From: Spongospora subterranea
Taxonomy: Eukaryota > Endomyxa > Phytomyxea > Plasmodiophorida > Plasmodiophoridae
Assembly: GCA_900404475.1 (NCBI GenBank)
Contig: OUQQ01000077.1
Span: 1 to 48,071, forward strand
DNA length: 48,071 nucleotides
Direction of reading: 5' to 3'
A program made the translations under genes and the position numbers. Positions 34,701-48,045 of this stretch are shown in pieces (positions within the stretch are counted from its first letter, which is position 1; the number at the start of each line of letters is the position of its first letter). Below the pieces are notes generated by a model. That model did not search any database and was not told where the DNA came from. It was given only the letters and a program-made list of their open reading frames with translations.

Positions 34701-37158
34701 GTGTAAGGTCAGAAATTTGACTTGCGTATCAACGGCTTCTCGTGACTTAGCACACAAACGTACAACCTTCAGCCCTGTAAGGTGAATCTTCTCCGCGAGC
34801 TGATCAACGGCAATGTTCGAAGGAGCACAAACAAGGACTTGACCTAGAATTTTTTTGAATTTAGCACAACGAAAAGCAAAAGCAACTGCCTTTTGTAATA
34901 CCTGACTTTTGGTTACGTTGCGATAGGTGGTAAACAATAGTGGCGGAAGTTACAGTTTTACCGGTTCCAGGAGGACCCTACAATCAGGAAAGAGCAATGA
35001 ATTTGACATCGGATGTCTAATTGACGAAATAGCCCTCTGAAGGACTAAAAACAACCATAGCAAAATTCAAGATTTAAGGACGCAGGTAATGACGACGTAA
35101 AAAGCGACCTGGGTATATGAAGAAAACAAGAATCTACCTGAATAAGAGACAAGGGCTTTTGGATCACTGATTTGACAGCTGCAATTTGAGATGGATTAAG
35201 CATTGGAATATTAGGAGCCGATAAGTCTGTCGGAAGCAAGGCTCCTCGAATTGTCTGAGGTTCGACATCATGGCCAAGAATCAAGTGAAACAAGTAGCCT
35301 GAGACGGAAAATAAGGAAACTGGAGTTAAGGAGAGCGTCCACGCTCCCGGAAATGATATTGGCGAAACTATGATTTACACAGCCAAGGAAACATTTAATG
35401 CGAATAAAACGAAATTATAAACCATAACAACAGTTTGTAAACTCCGTTGAACAGAATACTCAATAACAAAAAGAGTGGCTTGAACATTCAGTAAGAAATT
35501 CAAGTTCTGACCAGTTAATGAATATTCATCCAAAAGAAATCGTTTAAGAGCCATATGCATGCGCTCGAAAGAGGTAGGCTTCCATACGAAATCAACACTA
35601 AATCCAAAAGTTTGATCGGTTGGAGCATCTTTCTTGGACTTCAGCTCTAAGACCACCTCTTCGTTCAAAGTAATCTGCGTAACCTGAGCAAACAAGTAAG
35701 AAAACAGTCTATCGATTATGTGAAGGTAATGAACTGTAAACTGATTGGTGCCTCCGATATTTAAAATATATTTACAGACAACTGTACCTGCCCACGACAC
35801 TCCCATGGACCACGAGCACCGTCTCCAGGATAACGCAGCACAAGTTCATCTCCAATCACAACTTTGAGCTCGGGACCATCCCGTCGACTGAGTTGGAAAT
35901 AGACTGTGTGGAAGGTAAGTTTGACATTCCAATGGCATGCACAACACTATTTGAAAATTTGCACCCTTAGTTAAAGACCGGAGCAAGAACACGACGAATG
36001 CAGTGAACACAGAAATCGTAAAACAGCGCAACCACAGCATGAGACAAACATTTGAACGAGCTGCTGATGAATTACAAGCATACCTAGTAAATGTGTATTA
36101 AGGGCGATATCCCATTTCACATTGATGCCTAATTGCGTCTGCGATTCTTTCATGCGTCTATCGTAATCGCCCTCAAGTTTTATCAAAGTATCAAACACGC
36201 GCTGATACTGATACGCATCAGTGTATCGAACCTAGAGCAAGTCTTCACAAAAAAAAAGACTTCAATTAGAAAAAAGAGTACCTGAACTGGCTCGGGTTCA
36301 TCATCAACGCCGGGGCGTTCGAGATCGTCTAAGGTGGCATCTGGTTTGGTCTGACGTAACTCTTCCAGTTTGGATATTTGTTGAGCTGAGACGCTGCGAG
36401 CAGCGAGCATCTCCTACAAATTCAGATCAAATTAGATCGGTAAGACACGTTAAAACGGTAGCAATCATTTGATCCGACAGCAAATCGAAAGCGGAAAAAA
36501 TTGAAAATAAAATTACGCACAGTTTCAGAGGGATGCTGCACGAGCCATGGTAAGAAACACCGATCACTGATAAGCGGCAGCCATCTACCAGGGCCGTCAG
36601 AACCCAGAGACAAAGCCCACAAAATATGATAAAAATTACTGATCAACATCCCAATTCATCTCTTTGATCGAGGACATGTTCAGGCACGGTTCACGGCAGA
36701 GCAGAACTACGACTGATTCCTGAAAAAAAAAAATCAGAAGAGCTGAATCATCACGCGCGCAACAAGAAGAGCTGTCTGCGAGACGAACAAACCTGCTTGG
36801 CGGGAATAAACCCTAAAAGGAACACATTACTGCACGAACAGTTATAGCATTCCAGTGCCGTATCGCCTAAGGGCGAATCTCGATGCAGTGAGACACGTTT
36901 GTGTTTACTGCGGACGAGATGCGAGATGATGTGGGATCCACCAGTCCCATTGCTGCCATTGCAGAACCACAGCTGGCAAGTTCGACATTGGACCACGCAG
37001 GCGGGATTGTGGGCCCCGCAATAGCTGCAGGCATGCGGCGGCAAGGTCACCTGTTCCTCGGTCTCGTCATCGTCGTCATCGTCGTCCAGCGGACGATGGT
37101 CATCGACGCCCCCGAACGACAGGAACGACAGGTCCTGAGCCAGGGATGACGCGTTCAT
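31738..37158 (-). CDS. UPF1: UPF1, ATP-dependent RNA helicase of nonsense-mediated decay
   Basis: Superfamily 1B RNA helicase central to nonsense-mediated mRNA decay. There are 22 exons: 37158-36793, 36719-36640, 36584-36521, 36413-36282, 36231-36084, 35903-35788, 35683-35512, 35298-35138, 34977-34902, 34843-34638, 34468-34326, 34250-34169, 34062-33934, 33728-33624, 33423-33259, 33206-33145, 33095-33035, 32892-32839, 32774-32554, 32429-32285, 32214-31906 and 31818-31738. They join in phase to 1025 residues. An acidic N terminus precedes the Cys/His domain that binds UPF2 ([20 protein letters not shown]). Helicase motifs: GPPGTGKT (residues 414-421), [15 protein letters not shown] (about 560), [42 protein letters not shown]. 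The C terminus has SQ sites (LSQSQD, LQSQL) of the kind phosphorylated by SMG1. The exon 20-21 junction is the least certain. Confidence 0.95.
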
Positions 37159-40100
37159 CCCTTATTCGAATTAATAAGGATTATGCTGCAAACGATGATA
37201 TTGAGTCAGACAATCGTGAGAGACTCGCCGTAGCGGCCTCCGCTTACTCCGCTATCGAACAAGCGCACTATTTGTCAGGTGCGGTCGACCACTCACATTG
37301 GCGCTCAGTACACATGTACACTCCAGTGTAGTTCCGGACTGAAATCACCGTGATCGGTCGAATATTGCGCCCTTTTAGCCCCTTACATTTGACTCTTGCG
37401 GAAACGGGTCCAGATCTTGGATTATTTCAAGGAAGTTTCCATCGATCAGTAAACACGAAATTGTTTTGGATGGCTTAGTTCAAAATATCGCCACACAACC
37501 ATGAAGTTGTCTGGGAGAGGTTTTTGAAGTCATTTTATGGATGGGCGATGGAAATTCTGTCTTGTCAAGGCTGTCAGTTGAGAATTGGATTGTTGCAAAC
37601 GTTGTCACTTGGTATTGATTAACACTCGCTCGATTTTTGTATGGTATCGATGAAAGGGCTCCTTTCGTATTGTGTATTGAGAGTTTATCGGTACCACATG
37701 ACGCGATCCGTGATTTCCAAGATCGGTATTAGGTTAATCACATCCAGGAGTCATGCTCAACCGCAAATATGTCCAACCTCATTATCGAGGTGCTGGATTC
37801 TGGACACCACTGATACCATCATGTGGCACCGATATTTATCAAGATTCGATATGATGGAGCACTCATAGCGACATCTGGAGCAATCGAAGCCGGTGAAACT
37901 GCCAAAAACCTTTCAAAGCATTGAAACGGCATGAACGCGCCTTCAGATAAGTGCCCGCTGAATAGGCAATCGGATAAACCGGACGTTTCGAGAAATTAGT
38001 TTGGTACACTCGAAGATCAACAACTGACCGACGATTCCGCTTTGCCCTAGGTTCATCAGCGCAAAACTCATTGGAGGCCCATTGTGGAATGCGGATTCAC
38101 ATACACATTTCCAAAATCAATTAGCTGGCGAAAGTGTGAAGTGAAATGTTCACCATGACCCAATAAATCGAATGTATTCATGTAGAGGACAATAGAAGTA
38201 GGGTGCGATCCTTTTGGGGGATGTAGTGCCTGACCGTCCTCTGGTGCCAAGTTGCCAATCACAACCTTCAAATACTCCCCACTTGAATCCATTCCTCTTG
38301 TGTTCTCGCCCTTTCTCTATCTCTCGCCTTCTCATGTCCCTGCCCTTCTCGTATTCTGTACACAATCACCACACGCTGATATACGGCCCAAGCATAATTG
38401 GCCTGGATCATTGGACCGCGTTCTGCTTTAAAAGAGCCTCGTCTCACTACAGCAGCGATTAGCAAATACTCCAAGGAACACGGTGCATTTTTATTGTAAA
38501 CCCAGCGCCATTCTTAAAATTTCAGTTTTAACCTACCAAGTTTGAGTTGCTGCAAGATAAAACAAGGGTTAACTAGACAGTACATGATCGTCGACTGGCA
38601 CATTGGGTCTGTAATCATGATAAGAATTTAACCACAGCAATTCCAAGTTTGCAGTATGGAACTCGAATGCGTGTTGCTTTCTCAATATGCTTGTGCCTTG
38701 TCGATTATACTATTATCAATGGTCCATGAACAATCGGATCAGTTTGCAGAATGTGCCCATGTTGCTGGGGTTAATTATGGTCATCAACGAAGCCTGACCA
38801 AAACAAATCAAATTCGACTAGTACACTAGAACGTATTCTTTCAAGCAAGGTTTCATTGACCGTCGCTATTCATATGCTGCAATTTCTAGTGCAATCTCTC
38901 AGAGCCCTAGGCAGCAACGAAGGTTTAACTGCCTTAAATGCGCAAAGAATACCATTTCAGGAATACGAATCATCACTGTCAAGTCTAGAAGGAAATCAAT
39001 AAGGTAAGTTGATTCCAAGTAGTTTAGCTGTAGTATTAATGACAACGGTAGTTCGGCTTCGGTCGGTATTTTCAATCTAATTGCAACGATGTAGTGTTTG
39101 GAACGAGGGGACTACCACAAGTTGACTCGTTAACATCATTTCATCGGGCGAGGTCAGGCTTCTTTAACAGCCTTAGATTCTCTCATACTGTGCGGCGACT
39201 AATTTGTCGTACTGTAGACAAATGACTAACCGACAATCGAAGACGGCGCTGATACGTCGGCAAAACGACTCGCAGAAATTGGAGTTTTTTCTCACTTCAA
39301 ACCGGGAAATCGGTCTAGATAGGATGGACGGAGAAGGCCAAGTTGAGAATCAAAGGATTTGGTGCCAAGGTGTTGAAGTTGGAGACTGCTGACCGTTTCT
39401 CATTGTCAGTTTTGTTAACGAGACGGTCACCCTTTATCAAAGATGGTAAATCACTGAATAATATCCGACTATCGGCCTCAGAGCTCCAACAATGCAATTA
39501 GGCACTGAAAAACTTGTACCGATTGGGACAAGGGCTGGGTTAATGAAGATTATATAGTGAAAATGAAAGCAGCTGTCAATGACGTTCATGCTGTTGCCAC
39601 AAAAGAACCTAACGACTGGCGACACCTCGATGGCGACGATCATCGTGATGGGCGTGAAATGTAGTGACAGCCGCTTCCTCGACCGAAAATACTTTTCGAA
39701 AACAACCCTTGTTCCATCCAGACCAACAAAGACATGTGTGCTAGTTTACAGACGCCACAATATCCATCGTCGCTTTCGAAGAACTGTTTTTTAGCTCTGA
39801 TGCCCGACATTAACGGTGACTTGGTGATGTGTCGATCGTGAAAAGTCGGATTTGATTAGACGTTTGCTCGACTCATCCAAACTTTGTTCAAAACAGCTGG
39901 TTCAACGGTCTTACCTGATTTATCCAGCGGTCCGATAACCATTCGTTTCTTCTCAATTTTGCCATTGAATGCAAAACATATCATCTCAAACTCAACGAAA
40001 CAGACCAAACTGATATTGATGGCGAGGTGTGGGGGAGTTTGCTCGTTAGGTCTGAGCTTCTGTTGAAGCCGTTCACTTCCTTATCGCCCAACGTCACGCG

Positions 40101-40655
40101 TGCCTAAACTCAACCCGATCTCCAGAACTGACCTACCGTCAAGTTATGGGGACGACACATGGAATAACGACCAAGATCATCGTCGAACGTGGTTGTTCGC
40201 TCCAATTTCTTGTACAAGTCGCGACATCGGAAAAGACAAATGAACACACTGAAGCAGTGTAGACGAAGCCTGACGAACCCTTATCTGATTCAATTTCCTA
40301 AGTTTGTACGCTGAGGTGTCGCCCTGGGCCCCGATGCAATTGTCAAGTTTGGTTGGTCTGAAGGCGACGGCATCTTGAATACATTCGAAATGGTAGTGCA
40401 ACGAGTAAAACAGCAACAAATGGTTTATTTCATAGCTGGAATTCGAGAGACCGTCTGTTGTGAAACACGATCACAGCTGCAAAATGACATTGGAAATTAC
40501 TTTGTAAATAAATGGTGAGTAGCCCGTGAAGTGGCGCAATATGGAACAATGTGTCATCTGTGTGCGGTGGCGCTCTGCGCGGCCACAGATTACACTATAG
40601 TCGCGACTTGAACTTGGCGAGCGATTTCGGTAGATCCTGTTTGGGCCTCGTCAAG
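37159..40655. other. Long gap without a recognised gene
   Basis: About 3.5 kb between the divergently read UPF1 (-) and NFU1 (+) genes, so it holds both promoters at its ends. Open frames are at most about 80 codons. No repeats, RNA genes or spliced model stand out. Confidence 0.45.
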
Positions 40656-42046
40656 ATGCAGCCGTTGAGGGCGACACTGGGGCGCCTACGTCAGGGTTGG
40701 CGATCGCTGTTTATTCAGGTTGAGTCGACACCGAACCCATCGAGCCTGAAATTTGTTCCCGGGTATTGCCAAACAACAGAAATCCCTCACCAGAATTGCA
40801 ATCTCACATTTGTCTCTGCCAGGCGACAGCTTCTACAGGGGTCATCGACCGCTAATTTTGTGTCTTTCCGTGCAGCACAGGCCTCACCTTTGGCCCGAGC
40901 ATTGTTTAAACATCCCGACGTGAAGAACGTTTTGATTGCAGGTCATCATTTATTTCTCCATCAGCATATGTCATTTCTGCTGTTTTTCCCCATGATCTCG
41001 AACATTTTAATCGCGAACAACATCTGTCGCTTTTTTTTTCTTACCGTCGTTTTTTGTTGATTATTTGGTACCGGCAAACGCTGTTTGAGTTATTCTTGAT
41101 ACTGATAAATCGGTTGTAGAAATTCACCAACTAATTCAATTCGCGTTGCTGAAAAAATCTACTGTATTGTTGGTCAACGTTCATGACACTTATCGCTCCA
41201 TGGTGTAGGGGATTTTGTGGCGGTCACAATTTATGATGCTTCTCGCTGGCCGCTATTGAAGCCCGATATTTTCGCCAGCATGGAGGATTTCTTCGCCAGC
41301 GGCCAGCCTGTGGTGCGTGAAGATTCCGCTTCAGAAGATCCCAACCAGGGCACTCTCATATCAGAAGACGATTCCGATACTGTCGCACTTATCAAAGAGC
41401 TCATTGAAACTGTTCGTTTTTGCATTTGTTTTCAATTGCCCTTTTCGTGCAATTTTTCTTCGTGTTCTTATCTTCTCTGGTATAATGTTATTCGCTGCTA
41501 ATTCGCGCTGTTCCTTATTGGTGCTATTGTGAATCGGTCTTTCCAGTTGGTCCCCACTTTTACCATTGCTTTCAGAGTTGCTTACCTGGTGTCTTCTATT
41601 TCTCTTGGTGGATTTTGTTTTCATCCAATGGAGCAATTGCTTGTTCTGTGTATTTTCATCGATCTGTTCTTTACTGATTTTCGTGCTTTTATTTAGAGAA
41701 TTCGGCCTTATGTTCAAGAAGATGGTGGCGACATAGTTTATCATGGCTTTCGTGACGGTAATCTCATTTCATGATCTCGTCTATTGTTGCCATTTCCATT
41801 CTATGTGATTTTTTCATCCCGCTGAACGTGACATTTCATGTTTTTGTCATAGGCTACGTAATGGTTCAGCTGCAGGGCTCGTGCGTTGGCTGTCCGAGCT
41901 CGTCGCTCACGCTGAAGAGCGGAATCGAAAGCATGCTGAAGCACTACTGTCCGGAGATCAAGGGTGTCAACGAGTTCGTTGATGACGATGTGGAAAAAGC
42001 CAGTCAAGAACAGCTCAGCAAACTCGAAAATCCTAACAAAGGTTGA
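40656..42046 (+). CDS. NFU1: NFU1, mitochondrial iron-sulfur cluster carrier
   Basis: Late-acting mitochondrial Fe-S carrier that delivers 4Fe-4S clusters to targets such as lipoate synthase and respiratory complexes. Five exons: 40656-40762, 40823-40941, 41209-41411, 41697-41757 and 41853-42046, in phase, 227 residues. A short basic presequence ([18 protein letters not shown]) leads into the Nfu N domain ([67 protein letters not shown]). The NifU-like C domain follows ([40 protein letters not shown]) with the cluster-binding CxxC at Cys174 and Cys177. Introns 2 and 3 (267 and 285 nt) are longer than others in the window. An in-frame GTG-initiated extension upstream was rejected in favour of the ATG. 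Confidence 0.93.
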
Positions 42047-45000
42047 CTTCCAACGTCAATTATTTATCACCTATTGGATATTGGGTTATTATTACTTGAT
42101 CATTCTCCTGTTTTGAAAGCCTTTTCTGAACAATCATACACTCTTGTCCCGCTGCCATATTACAGTTGTCGCAGAATGGCACATTCACTGATTGTGTTAT
42201 TTCATCTAAACGCACGTTCGCTCAATGGTTTCTGGCTGGCCCTTGTTCTGGCAAGAGCCCTAGTCGCTGGACTAGTTTCGTCTTCCATCGCCCACTGATT
42301 TAACGAGCCCAGTTCCTTGAAACGTACTCGGTGTTGAACAATGTTGATCATCGCTGATGAGGACGCCGGACAGATATCACAGCCATTCAAAGGCGAATTT
42401 TCAATGCTTTTGCAGTTACTTACGTCTCGAAAGTGGGATCTTTCAGATTGGTGTAGCTCTTGGCTGATCGGAAATACTGTATTGTACTGTAAGCTGTGGT
42501 GGTGGAGGGTGATAATGGCCTGATATCAAACTGGGTCGGCCTTGACCTTGTACAGAACTGTGTTTTCCGGAGAGAAGTTGAACTGTTATTATCGAATATG
42601 CAACGGAACGAGCGACGCGAACGAGGAAAGAGAGAGAGGTGCAAAGAGAACGAAGCCGAACTGAGCTATTCTTAGGTCGGTTCCTGGATCCGCGGCTGGT
42701 GGTGGGCTGATTGGGAGAAGACTCTTGAGATGATGTCCGATAACCCCATCGTCATGAAGATGTGCTAACGAAGGATTCGGTTGAGGGCAGCTCCCCATCG
42801 GGTGGAATCGCGGTCGTATCGAGATCGTAGACCATTTCAACGCCTATCGAATGGATTGGCGATAAACCCGACCAATGGCAGTTGACATCATCGGATCATC
42901 AACCGATCCAAAAACCCACCTCAACGCTGTAAACGCATTCAAAGCAGTGCCTTGTCGCTCTTGAACACATAATTTTTGTCACAAATCGACGAGACCTACG
43001 GAAATCATTAAATTTACGATCAAGTTCACCCCACACACTCCCTCTAATCGAACAAGAACCATTCGCGGTCTAAACAAATCATGAGCGATGGGTGAATCTG
43101 GTGCCCCAATTCCACCAGACTATCGGGCCATCATGGGTCATTACCCATTTCACCGGTCGACATCGTTGACCTGGTTATCGCCACGAGTATCGTGCGGTGT
43201 TGATCACCACATGAGTTTCACCAGATTCTAGTCAACGAGACCGGTTTGAGACCCTCTTCCGACGCTCAGATGGAGTCCAATGGATTTTTCAATACCGCCT
43301 GTCGCCGCGCTGCAATAACCCATTCTGTCTGGCTTCTACCCAGGAGCTGTTCGCCGCCACAATCAATACAGCGTAAATTTATCGCTTCCGCAAATTTGCT
43401 TACACCATTGCCAAGGGAAATTCATCATCATCCGATGATCATCCGATCATGTCAACGGCCATCGGACGAATCCGCTTGGGTAAGATTTCAACGCCGCCCT
43501 CAAATTGCTCGACTAGCAGTGATGATCTGGTTCTAATGTCAGCCGTATCGCTTTGACGATCCTGTGGGGCTTTCGTGATGTCAGCGGTTGCAGAAGTGGC
43601 AACACTTTATCTCATTCGATATTCATGGTGCATCTGTGAAAACTGTGCCTCGTTGAGTTCAGGGGAGGCAATAAGTCATTTACCCAATATGACTCCTATT
43701 GAAGCGACGTCAGAACCGCGGTATGGAAAATGGCGTTTTTGTCGATCGCAGAAGGAAAACTTCCGATAAAGAGTTGACAATATTCTCAGCCTTTACACTA
43801 ATACATAGGACATATAAAACGGTCACAATTATCACCATTGGAGCCTTTGCTGTCTCAGGAACAGAGCTGCTGCATATTCCTTTAGGAAAACAGGTTGATG
43901 CATGCCAGTCGACATTGTTGCTGAGACTATCGCGTTCGACATAGATCCTACAACAATTGAGGATCTGGTACAGCATCGTTTTCAAAGAAATATGTGCTCT
44001 GTGATAGGGTTTTGCAAGCACCACGATTAGTAATCCGCACAGTCGTTCTCGAAGAAATTTCACACGTAGCTTGAAGAGTGTTAAGCCCAACATATTTCAC
44101 CAAATACCTATTTTATAACGCGAAATGTCGAGTTCTGTCATCACGTTTTTTTTTGCAAATTTGTGACTCTGAAAAATTATCATTAATACGGCCCATTATG
44201 CCCTGGAAAACTGTTGAAGAGATTGAAGTACCGTTTGGCTTGCCCCAAAGTCGTCTCCTTCTAGAGCTGATGAACTCGAGTTCTAACCTGGAAGGTCCTG
44301 AACCTTCACCATAAAAGGGTACACGACCACGGTTCTTACGACAATAATGTGACACTGATAAGAATGCAACATGACAACCATGAACTACATTCCAATCGGT
44401 GCAGTTGACACACACCAACAGCAGCAGCAATAACATGTTGCCGACCCAGGTGTATATATCACCTCTTTGTCCATTCAACAATGACCAAGGCGAGCGCAAA
44501 TTGCTCTACTTCGGAAATAATGTCAAACATCGGACCAGTGCCGCCGGCAAGGCTCGACCTTCAACACCATCAACTGAACGAGAAAATTTCCATTACCGAC
44601 CCAAAGACCGCAATCATGACCCTCAGTGTGGAAAGACGACGACCTAACATTGATTGTGCCAAGGATTATTCGTTGGCCGTAGTCGCTGGGGTCATCGATG
44701 AAACTTTGGGCTCTGGTTCAACCCTTATGTCATTGAATTCAAGTGGAGAACGCTGCGCTTCATGCGTCGAAACGCGAATAATTAACTGGATGTATCATGG
44801 CGAACAATGTTGCAAGCATTGATAACGCCAATAGAGATGGTGAGACCTAAATCCTGTTGCCAAAAGTTACTGAACAAGAGTAGTTTGCCATGACTGGGAC
44901 AGAGGTTCATTTTGGCCTTGACCAAGCATGATTCAAGTGTGATATCCGGATTGTGCATTTGTTCGTCAATGATCTCCGCTTTTTTTGAGTTTTTGCATTC

Positions 45001-45124
45001 CTTCGATGCATCGTATTGCCAATTGGAGAGAGATTTTCATAACCTGTTGCCAGTTAGATTGCCTGAAAACACAAAATCCTCATATTGGGCAATGATACAT
45101 TTGGAGCTTTTAATAATTTAAATC
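42047..45124. other. Long gap without a recognised gene
   Basis: About 3 kb between the 3' ends of NFU1 (+) and the bZIP gene (-). Open frames of up to about 128 codons on both strands around 44100-44800 overlap one another and have no recognisable domain. Confidence 0.45.
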
Positions 45125-46509
45125 TTATAAATCCGATGGGTCATGTTGTGAACACGGAAAGTTATGTTCTGTATCGCAGGGGAGTTGCTCAACCTGTGCT
45201 TTAATGGCGCCTGCAGTGAAAATTGCCTTTTCCAGGGATTGGCAGGCGTCGTATGCAACATGAACACATAATCGTATGGCGCATTGAAATTGTGCAGAAA
45301 TCGGTGCCGCCTTTCGAAACAAATCGCACACTGCCCTTTTTTGAATATCTGAGATTGACCACCTATTCAACAAACAAAAACGCATTTCCAGCAACAGCAA
45401 AACATTGAGGTATCGCTTCGAGGTCGGTGCCCAGATCTTCACATTGTCCAAGTTCGAAATTAGTACTTTTGCAAACAATATAACTCAAAACCAATAATTT
45501 TAATTAATTTCTTGAATTTGAAAAACGGTATTGCGCAAGAGAATCCAAAGAATGAACGTGACAAGAATATTACAGTCGAACGACTGCGACAGAATACCTT
45601 TCAACTTCACAGCCGATGAAAGTCCAGGAAATCGCTCATCAGCGCAGGCCGTCTCGAATATCGAGTTCAGAACGATATCCATGTGAATAGGGTCCAGAAA
45701 ATTGTGAATTTGTCGTGCATGGAACTGGGACATTCTCAAATTCGACCTGAAACAACCCGAGATCAGCCGAATCTGTATGATGTCTGATCATTATTGAATG
45801 TGACATAAAGCGCAATCAAGAAAACATTGTAGAATGGAAAATCGCATTGAAAACATATCGATGACATACTGACTCCAGAGTATCGACTTCTTGAAAAATA
45901 TTGTGGGAAGCTCTGAGATTCTGGTTTTCTTCAACCAGCGCTTCAAGTTCTTTGGACATCAGGTTTAGCTCGACTCGTTCACGTCTCCTTTGCAGACGCG
46001 AGTTCAATTTGTTCATTGTTTTTCTTCTTTCGCGACTGCTTGGATTGTACTCTATGGACAAATCCATTCAACATGAATTTGTTTGCAATGCAATGTGGTT
46101 TGCGAATCAGTTAACAAAAACTACGATTTTGAGGCCCTGTGTAATGGTCTTTCTGGATGGGAGTTCGCAAGAGTCAACAACCGAATACCTGAAACTGTCC
46201 CCGAACTTGCTTTGATCTCGCGATTTTGCAGAGCTGACGAGTCTGTTAAAAAAATGAATGACTATTGTGATTGGAGTTTATATGGAAGAACAATTGAAAG
46301 AAATGACGACCGAAATTTGAAGTGTGAGACCAATAATATGTGAAGTAAGGACGGCGTTAAATGAAAAGCAGGTCGCCAAAGCGAATGTTAGGGACCACAA
46401 CACCTTTGAAGCTGAGGAAATCATCGAACGACTTCTTATGATTGAGAAACTTGAATTGGACGGTTCCTGAAACAGACGGAAGCGAAGGCGGTAATGAGAC
46501 CGAATCCAT
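45125..46509 (-). CDS. Probable bZIP transcription factor
   Basis: Exons 46509-46404, 46242-46189, 46051-45874, 45746-45598 and 45465-45125 join in phase to 275 residues. The third exon encodes a basic region with the bZIP signature N-x7-R (NKLNSRLQRRRER). The first zipper leucine lies nine residues on, and the stretch LMSKELEALVEENQNLR is typical of leucine zippers. The family binds DNA as dimers in the nucleus. The short N terminus (LPPSLPSVSGTVQF) is not conserved to my eye. The C-terminal 160 residues are helical in character, and the last exon holds eight cysteines, which recalls redox-sensing AP-1-like factors but is only an inference. The exon 3 donor (GTCAGT rather than GTATGT four bases on) was chosen for phase. 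The bZIP core is firmer than the outer exons. Confidence 0.55.
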
Positions 46510-47702
46510 CGGCGCTACACGGGAAAGACAATATCCTTTCATCAAACCGATAGGAGACGAAAATCAGCGGGTCAAACTCCTACAAACTATGCTGGGCTGA
46601 GTATTGGTAGCGCCAGGTCCCAAGTTGCCCTGGACACTAGTCGACAACTTGCCAATGTCGGGTCGAAGGAACGCGCTGTTAATTGAGTCGATGTTCTGGG
46701 AGCGACTCAACTGTCCAACCATTCACATCAGCAACTCGATATACTGAACATATCAGGGAAACCGACCTTATTGGACGGAGGGCGAATACAGTATTGAGCG
46801 GGGATATCTCCAGGAATTTTTGGAATCGGTTTAATTGGATGAGAAACACTGAAGGATTTGGACCAGTTGGGCGAATGGTCTGAGAACTGGCGCCATCTAA
46901 AGTGCATGGAATTTTCCATTCGGATTGACCAGTGAACAGGGACCGAAATAGTCTTCTGGGGTGAGTGGATTCGTTTAGATCGAATATGGGTCCCGTGGAT
47001 CGCCCCGTCTTGGAAAATGAGAGTTGGGCGACATTGATTAATCGTGTACAGATCGTTATCTCTTGGTCACAGAGATCGGTTTGGATCATTATTGACACCA
47101 GGATTGGAACCCCCACAGCCCAAACCCATTATCATATCAAACCGGCCAGGTTTTATGGGAAGGTAGTTGAAATATAAGTCGTTAATTGATGAAAAATGCC
47201 GAAACGACGATTCCTCGGTGTCGCGAGCGCGGGGTTGATAAATAGCCATATATCGGGATTTATTATCGTAATGTCATTGATTTTTTAGAACGTCGCTGAT
47301 AGAGGAAGCGGGGAGTTGGTGTGATCCTAATCGGTTATCTAGGTGAGGGCGGGCTCTGCCATCGTGGTCCCATAAGAGACGCACAGAACAAAATTCTCAG
47401 GGGCAACCCTAGTCCCAATCTCATGAACCAAACTAATTGAACGGTAGTCAAATGTCGAAAATGTCCAATAGTCTCCAAGATCGGTGATCAATGCTCGAAA
47501 CTGAATGTGACATTATCACTCCTTATAAAGCAAGCGAGATCACTTTTCGATTCACACGCGCGTCGAACACTGGGTCAGTCAAGCAGCCGGATGAACAATG
47601 CAGTTGCTTACGGGTTCATACACATGTCAATTCTAACTATCAATGTTTTCATTGCTGCATTTACCAAGAGAAGTATGACCTGTGTGTACTGCTCCTGATC
47701 TA
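46510..47702. other. No gene recognised; presumed bZIP promoter region
   Basis: A 145-codon minus-strand open frame at 46679-47116 has no recognisable features and was not accepted as a gene. The region directly upstream of 46509 should hold the bZIP promoter; an alternative in-frame ATG lies at 46542. Confidence 0.4.
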
Positions 47703-47816
47703 GTTCTCTCCCTCTCTTCTATCAAGGTTTACGTACCTTTCGCCTCGCTCAGTCTCTTCCCCCTTGTCTTTGTTCTCTCCCTCTCTTCTATCAAGGTTTA
47801 CGTACCTTTCGCCTCA
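47703..47816. repeat. Duplicated 45-bp block, 69-bp spacing
   Basis: The block beginning GTTCTCTCCCTCTCTTCTAT and ending TTTCGCCTC occurs at 47703 and again at 47772, separated by a pyrimidine-rich linker. It is a two-copy tandem repeat in pyrimidine-rich sequence. Confidence 0.85.
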
Positions 47817-47916
47817 CTAAGTCAATGCCCCCGTCTCCTCCGTTTCCCAGTCTAGTCCTTCGTCATCATCGCCTTCATTCCAATCCTCCATGAATCTTAA
47901 TTCTGATGCTTGTCTT

Positions 47917-48045
47917 CCGGACAACTCAGAACCCACCGACTCGACTTTCATACAGCAATCCGGACAACTCAGAACCCACCGACTCGACTTTCATACAGCA
48001 ATCCGGACAACTCAGAACCCACCGACTCGACTTTCATACAGCAAC
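47917..48045. repeat. 43-bp tandem repeat, three copies
   Basis: The unit CCGGACAACTCAGAACCCAC plus 23 more bases starts at 47917, 47960 and 48003 with essentially no divergence. The period is not a multiple of 3, so a coding repeat is unlikely unless the frame changes. The array ends near 48045, shortly before the window edge. Confidence 0.9.

Noticed and set aside
44113..44822. Overlapping open frames of 113 and 128 codons on opposite strands
   Set aside because: No conserved motifs and no consistent splice model.
46679..47116. 145-codon minus-strand open frame
   Set aside because: No recognisable domain and no exon partners; length is within what chance gives in a window of this size.
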